Source: Polyodon spathula (taxonomy: Eukaryota; Chordata; Actinopteri; Acipenseriformes; Polyodontidae). From it: DNA of 64,000 nucleotides. Shown here in pieces: positions 13,181 to 24,165 of the stretch. Below the pieces are notes generated by a model, which saw only the letters and a list, made by a program, of their open reading frames with translations, had not been told where the DNA came from and made no database searches. Position 1 is the stretch's first letter; each line of letters starts with the position of its first letter. The DNA lies in assembly GCF_017654505.1 (NCBI RefSeq), contig NC_054547.1, positions 25,115,975 to 25,179,974 of the forward strand. Reading direction: 5' to 3'. Position numbers and translations under genes: made by a program.

Positions 13181-13748
13181 CAGGTGAAGCAGAGCCGGCA
13201 GCGACCCCAGGCAAAGCAGAGCCTACAGCGACCCCAAGCGAAGCAGAACCGGCAGCGACCCCAAGCGAAGCAGAGCCGGCAGCGACCCCAAGCGAAGCAG
13301 AGCCGACAGCGACCCCAAGCGAAGCAGAGCCGGCAGCGACCCCAAGCGAAGCAGAGCCGGCAGCGACCCCAAGCGAAGCAGAGCCGACAGCGACCCCAAG
13401 CGAAGCAGAGCCGGCAGCGACCCCAAGCGAAGCAGAGCCGACAGCGACCCCAGGCGAAGCAGAGCCGACAGCGACCCCAGGCGAAGCAGAGCCGGCAGCG
13501 ACCCCAAGCGAAGCAGAGCCGACAGCGACCCCAAGCGAAGCAGAGCCGGCAGCGACCCCAAGCGAAGCAGAGCCGGCAGCGACCCCAGGCGAAGCAGAGC
13601 CGACAGCGACCCCAAGCGAAGCAGAGCCGGCAGCGACCCCAGGCGAAGCAGAGCCGACAGCGACCCCAAGCGAAGCAGAGCCGGCAGCGACCCCAAGCGA
13701 AGCAGAGCCGGCAGCGACCCCAGGCGAAGCAGAGCCGACAGCGACTGC
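13181..13748. repeat. 27-bp minisatellite, about 21 units
   Basis: The repeat unit is GCAGAGCCGGCAGCGACC followed by CCAAGCGAA. Most variation is at two sites, GG/GA in the first half and AA/GG in the second. As 27 is a multiple of three and no unit contains a stop, several frames on both strands stay open. Plus-strand frames read EAEPAATPS or RQRPQAKQS repeats; minus-strand frames read GSASLGVAA or LGSLPALLR repeats. None can be assigned as coding from sequence alone. Confidence 0.95.
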
Positions 13749-13915
13749 AGGCAAAGCGGGCCTACAGGCAATCCCCAGGTGAAGCGGGAACGTCAGCAAC
13801 CCCAGGCGAAGCGAGACTGCAGGCAGCCTCCGCCAATGCGGAGTAGCAAGCAACCCCAGGTAATGTGGCACGTGCTTCTTCGCCATCTTCTTGGCACCGC
13901 CACTCCTTCTGTTCT

Positions 13916-14251
13916 TCAGGACCAACAGTTCCACCTTCTGTCATGGAGGAGGTTGGTCGGGTGATTTGTGCCCAACCTCGCTGACGGCAAAGTACCACTC
14001 CTCCCCTTGAGGCAGGTGAGGCAGGTTTCATGATCCACCTGTGCCGATGGTACAGCCTTCAGGTGGAACCATTCCTCTGCAGTTTCCACCTCACCCCGAT
14101 CAAATGCCTGCAAAAAAAGGGGGTCTTCATATGGGCACACGTCAGGGAGATGCCCATACTCCAGGCAGATGAGGCACCATGTAGCCCATCCTTCCTCCAA
14201 CTCCCTCTGATGCGCATGCCACTTCTCCATGTACTCCTCCAATTTATTCAT
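13916..14251 (-). pseudogene. Gag-like CCHC zinc-knuckle protein of a retroelement
   Basis: From a Met at 14249-14251 the minus strand encodes about 111 residues beginning MNKLEEYMEKWHAHQRELEE. They include CLICLEYGHLPDVC, an exact C-x2-C-x4-H-x4-C zinc knuckle, followed by an acidic stretch and a second Cys pair (CLTCL). Zinc knuckles of this spacing are typical of the nucleocapsid part of retroelement Gag proteins and bind nucleic acid. The frame ends at 13916, just before the minisatellite. A shifted frame reads on towards it (VGPEEQKEWRCQEDGEEARA), so a frameshift may have separated the two. There is no protease or polymerase. A longer frame starting at 14407 runs through the presumed leader and is probably not used. 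Confidence 0.55.
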
Positions 14252-14688
14252 TTTTTTAAAATTATTTTTTCCCAAACAAAACAAATAAAAACCTACACTA
14301 TTCCTGGCCTGACATTGGAGGCGCTGTATCCCACCACTGTGTGACATCAACTGTGACAGGATAGACATAGTCAAAAAAAGGAATGGTGGGGCAAAACTGA
14401 AGTGCAACAGCGCTCAGCGCGTTTATTAAATAATAAAACAAAAGATTTAAACAAAACAAAACACCAAACAAAAGGGCACAAGGGCCAAACTGTAACAAGT
14501 AGTATGGTGGATATGCTTTGGTCATACATAACAAATGAAGAGAAGTTCCAAATGAAAGAAAATCTTGGACCACCTGACTCATTCCACCGCTCGAACACAC
14601 TTCACAGTGCAGCCAAAGCTGCAGGTCCAGAATATATCCCACCGAGGGGTTAATTGACGAATAGAATAATTACCCCTCAATATCAGTC

Positions 14689-14689
<1 letters not shown>

Positions 14690-14764
<75 letters not shown>
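14690..14764. repeat. (TA)n microsatellite
   Basis: A nearly pure TA run at the right edge of the presumed LTR repeat. Confidence 0.95.
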
Positions 14765-14768
<4 letters not shown>

Positions 14769-15223
14769 CCGCCAGGCGGTGACTTGGGTAAAGTGGAGTG
14801 GAAAGAGGCCCCACTATCAAACCAGGCTAGGTCAGAGTAGAGAGTTTATAATAGCGTGAAACTTTGATGTTCTTACTGAGAAGCATAGTTACAACCGAAC
14901 AGAAGGTGTTCAGAACATCTCTGGTGTTTGGCACAGTGAGTTTTGGATGTTTTGGACGTTGTGTAAATTATATTTTGGATTTGCAAATAGCTTTTAGCTA
15001 TGTAAAGAAAAGCTCTGCTTGTACAGGGTCGAGAGTTTACCTCTGTTATTGTTTTATTTAAATTTGTGATTGATGTGCACTTAGCACCTTATTGTTTTAT
15101 TTGGGTTTGTCTCTGAATCTCTAAGGTGAAACTGGGTTGCCCAGCTTGCTGTATTGTGTTAAACTAATTGTTTATCCTCCCTGGATATGTGCAGGGGCTG
15201 TAGTTGGGGGTAATTGGTATCGA

Positions 15224-15256
15224 TTTCGTGTGTGTGTGTGTGTGTGTGTGTGTGTA
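15224..15256. repeat. (GT)n microsatellite
   Basis: Short GT dinucleotide run in otherwise unassigned sequence. Confidence 0.9.
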
Positions 15257-15417
15257 GTGTTTATATATTTATTTTGTTATTTGTTAATTTAGGACTACTC
15301 TTATGGCATTTGATATAATTATAAATTGACTGCAATTAAAGATTCAGGCAAGATCTAGCAACAGCCTGGTGATAACGAATTGTATGAATGCACCCTCATA
15401 TCAATTTTATCCGTGTG

Positions 15418-16330
15418 TGTGTGACAAAGTGACCGAGTCTGAACAGGTGCAAGAGTGATGCAGTGCGGTAGTTAAACAGACAGAGCCTTGTAATCCAGTT
15501 TGGAAAAGTGATCTTTATTTTTATTCCAGGTCTGATGACCAAAACAATAATCCCCCAGCAATACACAACAATGTGTACTGCACAGGGTAAACAATAACGG
15601 AATTGCAGTCCCAACTAATAAACACAATATCTGACCCACAATAATGCATACACAGTCACCAGTCCTGGGTGCGTGCAGTAGTGATCATGGTGGGTGATAC
15701 AAGTTATTCAGTGACTGTTGATGAAGTGCCGTTCCGGCTTAGCGCTGGCCCTAGGTGACAGCTCCGGAACTGTGTTAGCTGCATGGTAATGTGCAAGACA
15801 AGACAAGACAAATACAAGACAAAACAAACAAAACACTCAATGTACTTTTCACATTTAGGAACGGGGTCTCTCACAGTCCTTCTGTCCTTCTCAGTTTATT
15901 TACACAAACCAAAGCGAAGGAACAGATTACGATTCTCTATCCTCTTTTATGCTGTCACACATGACCCCTTGGTAGACGGGTGCAACTGCCTCTCCAATCT
16001 ACCGCTGCCAAGTTGTTTCCCTTCCAGGTCAATGCGTTATTGTAGACTGGTCTACTTCCCTTGAACCCTGGGAAAGAACTGTCAAGCCGGTCCATCTAAG
16101 GAACTCATCGTTCTCATTGCTTAGCGCCCTCACAGGTTGGGAGGGTGATTTACAACCAAGAATGATTGTATTTCTGTCACAGTGTCTAATAAACATGCTG
16201 AATGTGATACGTGCCTTGTTTCTCCATCTCTCACTGCCTCTCTCCTGAATCAAAGAACCCTGTTTTTATTGGTGTTGTACGCCCCTTCTTGATTAGTGAG
16301 CAGGGTGTTACAGCTCAGCCTGTTTACCAC
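15418..16330 (-). repeat. Dispersed repeat, family B copy 1
   Basis: It begins GTGTGTGACAAAGTGAC and includes a segment (about 15460-15600) with the same order of motifs as 20745-20940: an ACAGACAG stretch, a TTTTTATTTTATT-like block, a CCAGGTC/CCGGGTC block and CAGCAATACACA. It ends near GTGTTACAGCTC. It looks like an insertion element, perhaps a solo LTR, but no coding capacity is seen. Limits are approximate. Confidence 0.4.
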
Positions 16331-17387
16331 TTTTTGGCAGGTGAATTCTCAATTTGAAATAACTATTTCTGGGGGCGCACTTCTTTCAGTGGTGTAGAGA
16401 GCTATAATAATATCTATGCTCTTTCTGTAGTACTAGCCTTATGATTTAAGGGGTGTTACCCCTGGAGTGTTGTAAAATTAGACAAACATTAATGGAAAGT
16501 GTTTTATCAAAATCCATGTTGATATAAGTGACTCTTCAGAAGACAGGTCAAAGACAAAAGCTCAAGAGTTCAGTATGAAAAGCATCTCCATTAAAGCATT
16601 AAGCAAGACCTAACCTGCTCTTTGTCATCAAGAGTTAGGTGCATTGCAGACAAGTAGTGCTAACAGTCTGTGGAAAAGACAGGCCTACCCACTGATCTGG
16701 CTTTGAAATGTGAAACCTGGGAAGTAATAGTTAGCCAATGAAAACAAGGTGAGCAGAGACCCCTTCTAGAACTTTTACTCTGAACCACTTCTATTTTAGC
16801 TCGTAATACAGAACAACAGGAACTATTGTGAGATTTCTGTTAACCTTCCAATGTATTGGCAACTCCCACGGTCATGCGCTTAAGTAACAAGGTACTATCT
16901 GGGTGTGGTATTGACCACACAGTGTTCACTGTGCTGGCACTGTTAGCATTGTTGTTTCTTCAGGGGTATTAGAATTACTATGGTATTCCAGGAAAGATTT
17001 TTGAAAGAGAAGCAACCAACACCTGTTTGTTTTATTTAAAGTGCCCATCTATGGGCTGATCAGTACTAACCCCACGTTCTTACAGACAATATCTCTCCAT
17101 GTGAAATTCACCATTTATCATATTTTTGTTTGGTTTGTTTACTACAGTAACATTGAAATAACACAGGTTAACCAGAATCAGACATTGCGATTCTAAACAA
17201 GAATCTGCAATTGTTGTCCTGTGTACCTTTACTAGGTAAGCTGGTTGTCATACCGTGTGTCATAAAACAGTGCTTTTTGAACGCATCAAAGTTCATAGGA
17301 TTTTTTTGTATTGTAGCAGCTCCCTCAAGTGGAGACATGAAAGCAATGCACTTTATGTAGAGTGTTCTGGTTTCTACCTCCAGTATT
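16331..17387. other. Intergenic, nothing recognised
   Basis: No gene, RNA or clear repeat seen. Confidence 0.5.
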
Positions 17388-17590
17388 ATTATTATTATTA
17401 TTTTATCCAAGGCAACTTACAGAGACTAGAGTGTGTGAACTATGCATTAGCTGCAGAGGCGCTTACAACAACGTCTCACCCGAAAGACAGAGCACAAGGA
17501 GGTTAAGTGACTTGCTCAGGGCCAAGCAATGAGTCAGTGGCTGAGCTGGGATTTAAACTGGGGACCTCCTGGTTACAAGCCCTTTTCTTT
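17388..17590 (-). repeat. MIR/CORE-like SINE, reverse orientation
   Basis: On the plus strand an (ATT)n tract is followed by TTTTATCCAAGGCAACTTAC, then GGAGGTTAAGTGACTTGCTC, GAGTCAGTGGCTGAGCTGGG and a Pol III B-box-like TTTAAACTGGGGACC. This is the reverse-complement order of MIR-type tRNA-derived SINEs found across vertebrates: 3' tail, then core, then B box. Confidence 0.75.
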
Positions 17591-18366
17591 ATAGCTAATG
17601 GTGGTTTGGGAAAAATAGTTTAGTAGTACAGCATAGTTATTCTTACAGAAATGTTATTGCTTCATTAGGGTTTATTACCACAATAAAAAGTCAAAAATCA
17701 TTCAGTTTTACTGTCTTTTTTCACTTCTACCACAGTACATTTATCCAGCCCCCACCCTTTAAATTGACCCCACCTGGTTGTTTTAACTTCCTTCACAGAT
17801 TAGCGCTCCTAATGCCTGCTGTACACGAAGTGTGGTGGCAGGATTAATGAGCACCTGATTCCAAATGAAAATACAGTCTGGAAACAAAAAAAGTGACTTG
17901 CAAGATGGCGGTTAAGCCTCTTAGACCAGCTTGACCAGATGAAAACAAGCACATGAACAGCTCTGACTGAGATAGACCAGAGCTAATTGCCACAAATATC
18001 CAGCAGGGGGAGTAAAGACGAGTAAAACATTGCATCTCTTTATTGCTGTTTTATCACTTTATAAAGTCAGCTTCCTAAGGTGTTAGCATCTGCTTGTACA
18101 GAATAATTAATGGAGTTCGTTGTCGATTCAAATATAAACCTGGAGCCTGTATGTTCGACGTCATGTTTATTTATCCACACATACAATTCATATTACAGAT
18201 TTTTTTTCACCCACACCTTAGTTTGTTTTATTCTCCTTTCTCTCCTCACCTGCAGTTGAACACTGGGATCCATTTTCTTGTGCTTATGCTATAACTGGGG
18301 TTATGTTTGAAGCACATGAATGTCTTCCTTGTAAAAGATATTTGAATGTCAATCAGACTTTCTGTG
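17591..18366. other. Intergenic, nothing recognised
   Basis: No gene or repeat that I can name. Confidence 0.5.

Positions 18367-18436
<70 letters not shown>
18367..18436. repeat. (ATA)n trinucleotide microsatellite
   Basis: About 23 consecutive AT-rich trinucleotide units. Confidence 0.97.
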
Positions 18437-19243
18437 GATAATCCAGTGCTTAGGTACGTATATTAGACACCATGTTATGTAATACAAGAAATTATTTTTA
18501 TTTTCTACACAGGGAAATTCAATTTGATAAAATAAGGCAGGGCATAGTCACAGACAAGCATTCTTGTTTAGGATAAAAGTCCTTGGGTATTGTCAACAGG
18601 TTTAAATATAATAGAATAAATATAATAAATATAATAATCTCTTGTGGTCTTCCTAAATGTCAGTCATACAATTTGGTACTGGTATCTAAATACTGTAAAT
18701 GCGTCTTTAAATTTGCTATAAAAACTTTTTGGGGTAGAGAATGGGTTTTTAACATCGGAGAACGGCACTGGTTACAGTGGGCACAGTGCTGGCTGGTGCC
18801 ATGATCTCCTCCATTCACAGCACTGCAAGTGCACCTCAATCTTGATTTGAACACCCCCTGCCATTCATTCTCGTGATTGCAAAATTGTGCTGAATTGTGC
18901 CGCACTTTTTGGTTGTAATGTAGGCTGATTTCCACAAAGGGCTATGCTGAGACAGATTTATTTCTTTAAAGACAAATTTAAAGACAAGAAAGACTAGTTT
19001 GTCAGCCAGCTATGCCACCTAGATTACACATTAAGGATTTTTTCTGAGAATGAATGCTGATAACAGTAAAAAATGTTTATCCCTGAAATGGTAGACAAAG
19101 ACATTGAGGTGAAAGGGAGTAATGACCATTACAGAACTGTATGTTTAAGACATCACTCCCGCAATAGTAGAAATCCTATCAAACATCTGTATCTAAGATG
19201 GCGCCTCTTTTTCCATTAAAACAACAGGTGAGTCCTTTAAGCT
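18437..19243. other. Intergenic downstream of GPR148-like gene
   Basis: Lies 3' of the minus-strand receptor gene. No reading frame of interest; it may contain the 3' UTR. Confidence 0.5.
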
Positions 19244-20386
19244 TCACTCTGGATTTGCTGTAACCGGGGACACAGCTTGCCTTGGGCATTTAAGCCTGTA
19301 AAAAGCTTTGAGTGGTTTGGATATTTCTTTGTACCTGAACCCATACAGGTAGGGCGTCAAAGCCTTGGGCAGGATCATTAACATATTACAGTTAGTTAAT
19401 GTCACCCACATACCTGTCCTTATCTCCATCAAGTCATGGGAGTACAGCAATGTTTCGACCACAATCAACAGTAAGGGGCAGAAGGACAGGAATAAAAGGA
19501 TGTAATGGATTAAAAATGTCCCCTTTGCCCTGGCGAAAAAACCAGTCCATATCCCAGACTGCTTTGTTTTGCAGTACAGCACAATGTAACAGCACAGGAT
19601 GAGTCCTAAAGACATGAGCATTCCCGTGACTGAAACCACATGAAACATTCTTAAAGGTTTGTAACTGTTCACTGTGTGTGCAATCAGTAGTGGCAAGGAA
19701 CAAATGTTCATTATGCAAATGTTCTCTTCCTTAACGGTCATGAAGAAAATGATAGAGACAAAGGGTAAAATGCAGGAGAAGATCCACGTCAATAAAATTA
19801 CCTTTTTAGTCCTTGAAACTGAGCAAAGGGATGAGTAGCGGAGAGGCTGCAGCACAGCTAGGGAGATGTCCAGTACCATTGCCTTGGTACTGAGTACCCC
19901 AGCGCAATATGATACCCCCAAGCAGAACAACTGACAAGCACAAGCCTCTTCAGACATAAGCAAGTACCCTGCATTGAAGCAAGTGCACAGGGTGTATAGA
20001 GACACATATATTAAATCCGACAGCAAAAGATTGGCAAGCAGCAGGTAGCGGGTCTCTTGACGAATCCTGGGGTTTGAGAAGATAGCAAGTAGGATCAGTG
20101 GGATGACCAGCCAGACGGCCACAAAGCACACTATAGGGCAGATCAAGAACATCTTCATCTGCCAGAGTGGTAAATGCTGTCTCCATTCTTTCACTAATTC
20201 AGCCAGCATTTCAGAGCGCAATTGGGAGTTGTTGAAGATGCCGGCAGTCATTTCAAATGTGGTGGATCCATTAATAAGCAGGCTCCTAAAACTGCACACC
20301 AAAAAATGCAGGCTGGATGGAACATCCATATTTGAATAACAGCTTATCCACAGAGGTGGAGCGGATGGTAAAGAAGTTGATTCCAC
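19244..20386 (-). CDS. GPR148: GPR148-like orphan class A GPCR, intact
   Basis: This is a single-exon, 380-residue seven-transmembrane receptor of the plasma membrane; the ligand is unknown in the family. Features in order: an extracellular N-terminus with sequons at N39 and N52; TM1 about 78-103; TM2 about 116-136 after NPRIRQETRYLLLANLLLSD; a possible extracellular Cys around C149-C155; TM3 with the DRY-like position reading LAVLQPLRYSSL (178-187); TM4 about 195-217; TM5 about 247-271. These are followed by the family signature KQSGIWTGFFARAKGTFLIH (275-294), TM6 about 292-312, and TM7 ending LPKALTPYLYGFRY (339-352) in place of NPxxY. The signature and TM7 motif match GPR148 far better than fish odorant receptors. 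No lesion is seen. The first Met is used as start; a Met at residue 20 is also possible. It faces opposite to the other intact copy. Confidence 0.85.
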   Translation of the reverse strand: MESTSLPSAPPLWISCYSNMDVPSSLHFLVCSFRSLLINGSTTFEMTAGIFNNSQLRSEMLAELVKEWRQHLPLWQMKMFLICPIVCFVAVWLVIPLILLAIFSNPRIRQETRYLLLANLLLSDLIYVSLYTLCTCFNAGYLLMSEEACACQLFCLGVSYCAGVLSTKAMVLDISLAVLQPLRYSSLCSVSRTKKVILLTWIFSCILPFVSIIFFMTVKEENICIMNICSLPLLIAHTVNSYKPLRMFHVVSVTGMLMSLGLILCCYIVLYCKTKQSGIWTGFFARAKGTFLIHYILLFLSFCPLLLIVVETLLYSHDLMEIRTGMWVTLTNCNMLMILPKALTPYLYGFRYKEISKPLKAFYRLKCPRQAVSPVTANPE

Positions 20387-20744
20387 AAAGGGATCCAGAT
20401 TCTAATGCAAGTTCACACAGTTTGCCACATCCTTGCAAAACCTCCTCCCTTAACCCACAACAGCTTGTGTTTAATGAATGGCAGGCCTATTGATTAAAAA
20501 TAAAGGCTTCTGCTTTTGGTTTCCAAGGGCACATTAACTCAGTACAAACAATAGCGCAGAGGTAAATGAAGATATTCCCTATTGTAGCAGAGCTTAAAGG
20601 TAACAGAAATATTACTTTTTAAAAGGTTTCCAGGACAAAGACTATTTGCCTTTCATATAAAATACAGCTTACAACAAGCACATGTATTTTGTTTCCAGAT
20701 CAAAAAATGTATATATTTTTTTAAGTTGTATTTTGCTTTGGGTA
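20387..20744. other. Upstream of GPR148-like gene, nothing else seen
   Basis: Probable promoter or 5' UTR of the minus-strand receptor. I see no definite element. Confidence 0.4.
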
Positions 20745-20945
20745 ATTGTGGCAAAGTGGTTTGCAGTGTGCCGGTGTAGGGGTATTACGTGTATAGGTAA
20801 CAGCAGACAGACAACAAAATTTATGGTCCAAACAGATTTTTATTTTGTTTGTAATCCGGGTCGTTGCGACCGTAAATAATAATTCCAGGCAAAACACAGC
20901 AATGTATTTTTTATGACCTGTGTGAGTTTGATCTACGCATTGCAG
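20745..20945 (+). repeat. Dispersed repeat, family B copy 2
   Basis: It starts TTGTGGCAAAGTGGTTTGCA and shares the ordered motifs of the 15.4-kb copy (ACAGACAG, CAGATTTTTATTTTG, CCGGGTC, AATAATTCC, ACACAGCAATGTA). Class unknown. Confidence 0.5.
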
Positions 20946-21659
20946 GTAAAAAGCAACTTTAAGCAGAAAGTGATTTTATGCTATTTACAAAAATGTTTAA
21001 GGTGTATGATAAAAATATAAATTGATAATTGTTTTTATATACATTTTTAATAAAGAAAAATTTTGTGAATATGAGTTTAGGACAAACATGACTACAATCT
21101 GTTTTTGTTATCTTACCAATTAACAATAGAATTTAGCCTTTTAGTTGTTTCTCAATTCAATGGCAACCATTGCCATGGTTAATTGTTTACCATATTTCAT
21201 TGTATGAATTTCATTTTTTCTCATGCTTTATCTCTCCAATCATTTTAAACCTAACTTACTCTACTTATGCCCAAAGTCACCTCCAGTAAACTGTTTTAAC
21301 ATCACCAAGCATTTTATTCTCCTGATATTTCCAATACATTTGCATTCTACCGCATGCCTTTTCTTGTGTCATTAATACACTTCTAAGAGGTTTGTTCCAG
21401 ATTAATTTAATACCTTTCAACAAAAAACAAAAAGGGAATTATCAGCACAACCCTACTATGTATGTTTTGTATGATTTTCTGTTTCTTCTTACATTATTTT
21501 TTGCCATGCTTACTAATTATTCTAGCAAAAAATGCTTGTGATTATGGAAAAGGTATGTGAGGTGGTAGGTGTTGTAGGACTGAAACTTCACTCGAGTCTG
21601 ACCCAGCACACACATAATACGTCCGTGAACACAAGCCTTGACCCCTCTGTGGCTATACA
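20946..21659. other. Intergenic, nothing recognised
   Basis: AT-rich, no gene or named repeat. Confidence 0.5.
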
Positions 21660-22223
21660 CTACATAGATCTATTCAAATATTAATAATTCATCTGGACAT
21701 TGTGTTTCAAGCCAGTAGGGTAGAAATGTATGGTATAAAACATATTGAGTCATAATGAAATTGTCTGAATATAAGATTGTATGGTATAGTAAAATTGTTT
21801 GACAGTTAGATTAGCTTCCCATTTATCCATCTGTAGCATTTGATTTTGAACGGCAATCAGTTTTTCTTTAGGGGTTTTTGTTTTGCATGAGAGAACATTT
21901 TGAAAAGGCGACCCAACATCTGACTGCAAACACTATCCACATTGTACCTGGCAACAAAGTTACTTGGAACAAAGGAATGGATAATATTTTACAATAGAGG
22001 TTATTGAATGTTACCTGCTTACTCTGGCTGTACTGCATATCGTACACACTTTCAGGATTACCCCGCTGAATCACAATATATTGTATCCAAACTGGATTTT
22101 CCAGGACATCTTTTAATAGGAGAGAGAACACAAATGGAACAGTGAAGTGACCAGGTACTTTTACTCTCTTACAAAATTGTAAAATCTAAGGAACTTAGAT
22201 ACCTGCCTTGTTTATGTGTTTAA
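21660..22223 (+). repeat. Upstream flank of GPR148-like tandem unit, copy A
   Basis: This sequence is homologous to 29840-30376 and 31925-32450. All share TTCAAATATTAATAATT or its continuation, a GTGTTTCAGGCCAGAAGG-like block, a TTAGCTTTCCATTAAGCCAT-like block and GAACATTTTGAAAAG. It marks a segmental duplication whose unit included the receptor gene and its 5' flank. Confidence 0.75.
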
Positions 22224-22555
22224 GGATGATTCTGTGTAGCTTCACACAGCTCAATGCTTCTGGATTGCCAATCGATCATTCCTTTGGTAATGCCTCCAGT
22301 TTTTCACAGGATGACCAAAGCGCTGCTGTCATTGAGGACTGTACTCAGGTTCTGATGTACAGAGGCGGAAAATTCTTCATCATTCCTGCCGCTGTCTCCC
22401 TGGCAGCTGTGCTGCCAGCCAACCCCTTGGTCCTTCTTGTTATATTTTCCAGCAAAGTTCATCTGATGCAGGGAGTTAAATAAAACCATGCAGGGAGTTA
22501 GATAAGATCAAATGCAAGGTCCCAATTAGCCCAAAAGAATAGAAGTCAAAACTAT
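22224..22555 (+). pseudogene. GPR148-like receptor, internally deleted copy
   Basis: The first 80 or so residues match the intact copy at 30.4 kb: LCSFTQLNASGLPIDHSFGN, then GGKFFIIPAAVSLAAVLPAN and LVLLVIFSS in TM1. Immediately after TM1 the sequence jumps to the receptor's extreme C-terminus and 3' flank (GGGAGTTAAATAAAACCAT, then AAGGTCCCAATTAGCCCA, compared with the end of the intact gene). All of TM2-TM7 is missing, so no receptor can be made. The deletion joint lies close to 22457. The GGGAGTTA motif occurs twice here, suggesting a local duplication at the joint. Confidence 0.85.
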
Positions 22556-22829
22556 GATGGGAAAAAAGTATATCAGAAGTATATCAGGCAAATATTAGGA
22601 AAGGGATAACACGACAAGTGTTGAATCAGTAAAATAATGCACCGTTTCGAGTGTCGTTAGGCACGAGACTATTATTGTAGACTATTTTATACCAATTTAA
22701 CACTTATCATAGTTTATGCCATTTAAAACATTTCTTCCTAATTGCTAATTGTTCAGTGAGATTCAGTTGATTAATCATTGGTAATTTGCTTTGATAGATT
22801 TAATATGTTTATGTATCACTTTGCTGGTG

Positions 22830-24165
22830 TGCCGTCCAAATCTCACATACACAGACAGCGTGTTCTGTTGTAAGTGAAGATGGCAATGAGGACTTTGTTT
22901 TAGATCTAGAACATGAAAGTGGCATTAGAAAAATAAACATAATTAAAAAACAAGAGTACTGAACGGATGAAGACCTAAATATCCTTGCCAGCGATCGGTT
23001 TTGAGAAAGCACTCGTACAAAAAGTAGATGGGCTGTGAAGCTGTTTGAAGCCCGGTTAAAAGAAAGAAATTCAAAAGCTGAGTTTAGATCTGACATCCAT
23101 GTAACTGGTGGAGATTTACTAAGTATGGATATTGCTACTCAACCTTAGTTGTTTTGTGACAGAAGTAAGAAAATGTAACAGAGAGGAATACTGTGGCAAT
23201 TCACTATATGAACTTGTAATTTCCTTACAATATTAACTAAAATTAAAGGACGCATGTTAAGTTTGTAAATTACCTAGAATTTGAACATTTTTGAAGTGTG
23301 AAAATGAAAAGCTTTGGCCAAATCAGGAGTTTGTTTGCATAAAAGAAAAGCAAAGGTTATTTCTGAAGACCAGGAAGAAATGTTGTGGACAATGGGACTT
23401 CTCGGATCTGATACACCTGAAAACCTGCTGAATACTCTAGTTTATCTGTTTGGCATACATTTTGCTATGAGTGCTGGGCAAGAGCATCGTAATCTAAGAT
23501 TTGGAGTTAGTAGTCAGTTGTGCAAGGACTCATTTAGACATTTTTTTTAAAATACAACGAAGACAAAACGAAGACAAACAGAGGTGGAAAAGGTGGAAAA
23601 CAGGAGTGCAAAGAAGTTATTGCATATCAGAACAGTAGCAGCCCCGACAGATGTGTGGTGCGAAAAATATACGGGCCACGGCATTTTTGTTCGTAAGTTC
23701 ATAACTTAGATTTATTATAAAACTACTTTAATTACTGTTGCACTGCAACCTGTTCCATTGTCACACAAGTCATGTTTAATAAAGGCATGTTAATAAGGAT
23801 GTTTTCCTGTATTTGTAATATCACATATATATATATTTTTATTTAATTTACAGATTGAAAGATGGAAAGTGTGAAGCCTTTTACCTGCGGCCTTTGTGTA
23901 CTGTCAAATTAAATCAATAGTGTAGCAACCAACGCGTTGGTGTTAATCAATTGAACCAGATTATAGGAAAGATGTGTGAAGGCCTTTCTTCAAATCACAA
24001 TTTGAGAGCTACAGCTGCTACACGTTTGTAATAAAGGAGTTGATGAACAGTTCATGTGTGAACCAACTGGTCATAGATTAAATGCTGTACATGCATACAA
24101 GAGGACAAGTGAGGAGCAAAAACATGAGATTTTTGAAATACTGCAGAGTAAGAAACCAAGAAGTG
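22830..24165 (+). pseudogene. Crypton-type tyrosine recombinase relic (KIAA1958/DUF3504-like)
   Basis: Broken plus-strand frames reproduce, in order, the landmarks of the Crypton-derived recombinase family found in the vertebrate KIAA1958/ZMYM-type domain. An N-terminal helical part reads KSTRTKSRWAVKLFEARLKE (about 23010-23070) and continues to YCGNSLYELVIS. Next come EDQEEMLWTMGLLGSDTPEN and GIHFAMSAGQEHRNLRFGVS (23357-23520), then NSSSPDRCVVRKI (about 23650). HNLRATAATRL (23996 on) carries the catalytic His-x-x-Arg pair, and TGHRLNAVHAYKRTSEEQ (about 24068) ends with the candidate Tyr at 24096-24098. Stops and frameshifts separate these blocks, so it is dead. It sits between two GPR148-like copies. 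A relic of a domesticated host gene is possible but less likely, as introns are not evident. Confidence 0.75.

Larger units (their letters stand above)
12286..14765 (-). mobile_element. Probable LTR-type retroelement remnant with gag-like frame
   Basis: Two direct-repeat segments flank an internal region. Positions 12484-12575 and 14594-14692 share AACACACTTCAC, then GCAGCCAAAGCTGCAGGTC, then a TTACCCCTCA block. Both flanks begin (plus strand) with similar TGT-CAGG sequences, near 12286 and 14352. The interior encodes, on the minus strand, a CCHC zinc-knuckle protein and contains a 27-bp minisatellite. The arrangement suggests diverged LTRs around a truncated gag-only interior, with no reverse transcriptase visible. 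The family name is not known to me and the boundaries are approximate. A satellite-bearing non-autonomous repeat that happens to carry a gag fragment is an alternative. Confidence 0.5.

Noticed and set aside
13113..13934. A 200-270 residue protein made of nine-residue repeats
   Set aside because: Openness follows from a 27-bp unit without stops on either strand; no frame has independent coding support, so it is reported as a minisatellite.
19244..20386. Identity as a fish odorant receptor
   Set aside because: The SGIW...RAKGTFLIH loop and LPKALTPYLYGFRY end match GPR148, and the usual odorant-receptor TM motifs are absent.
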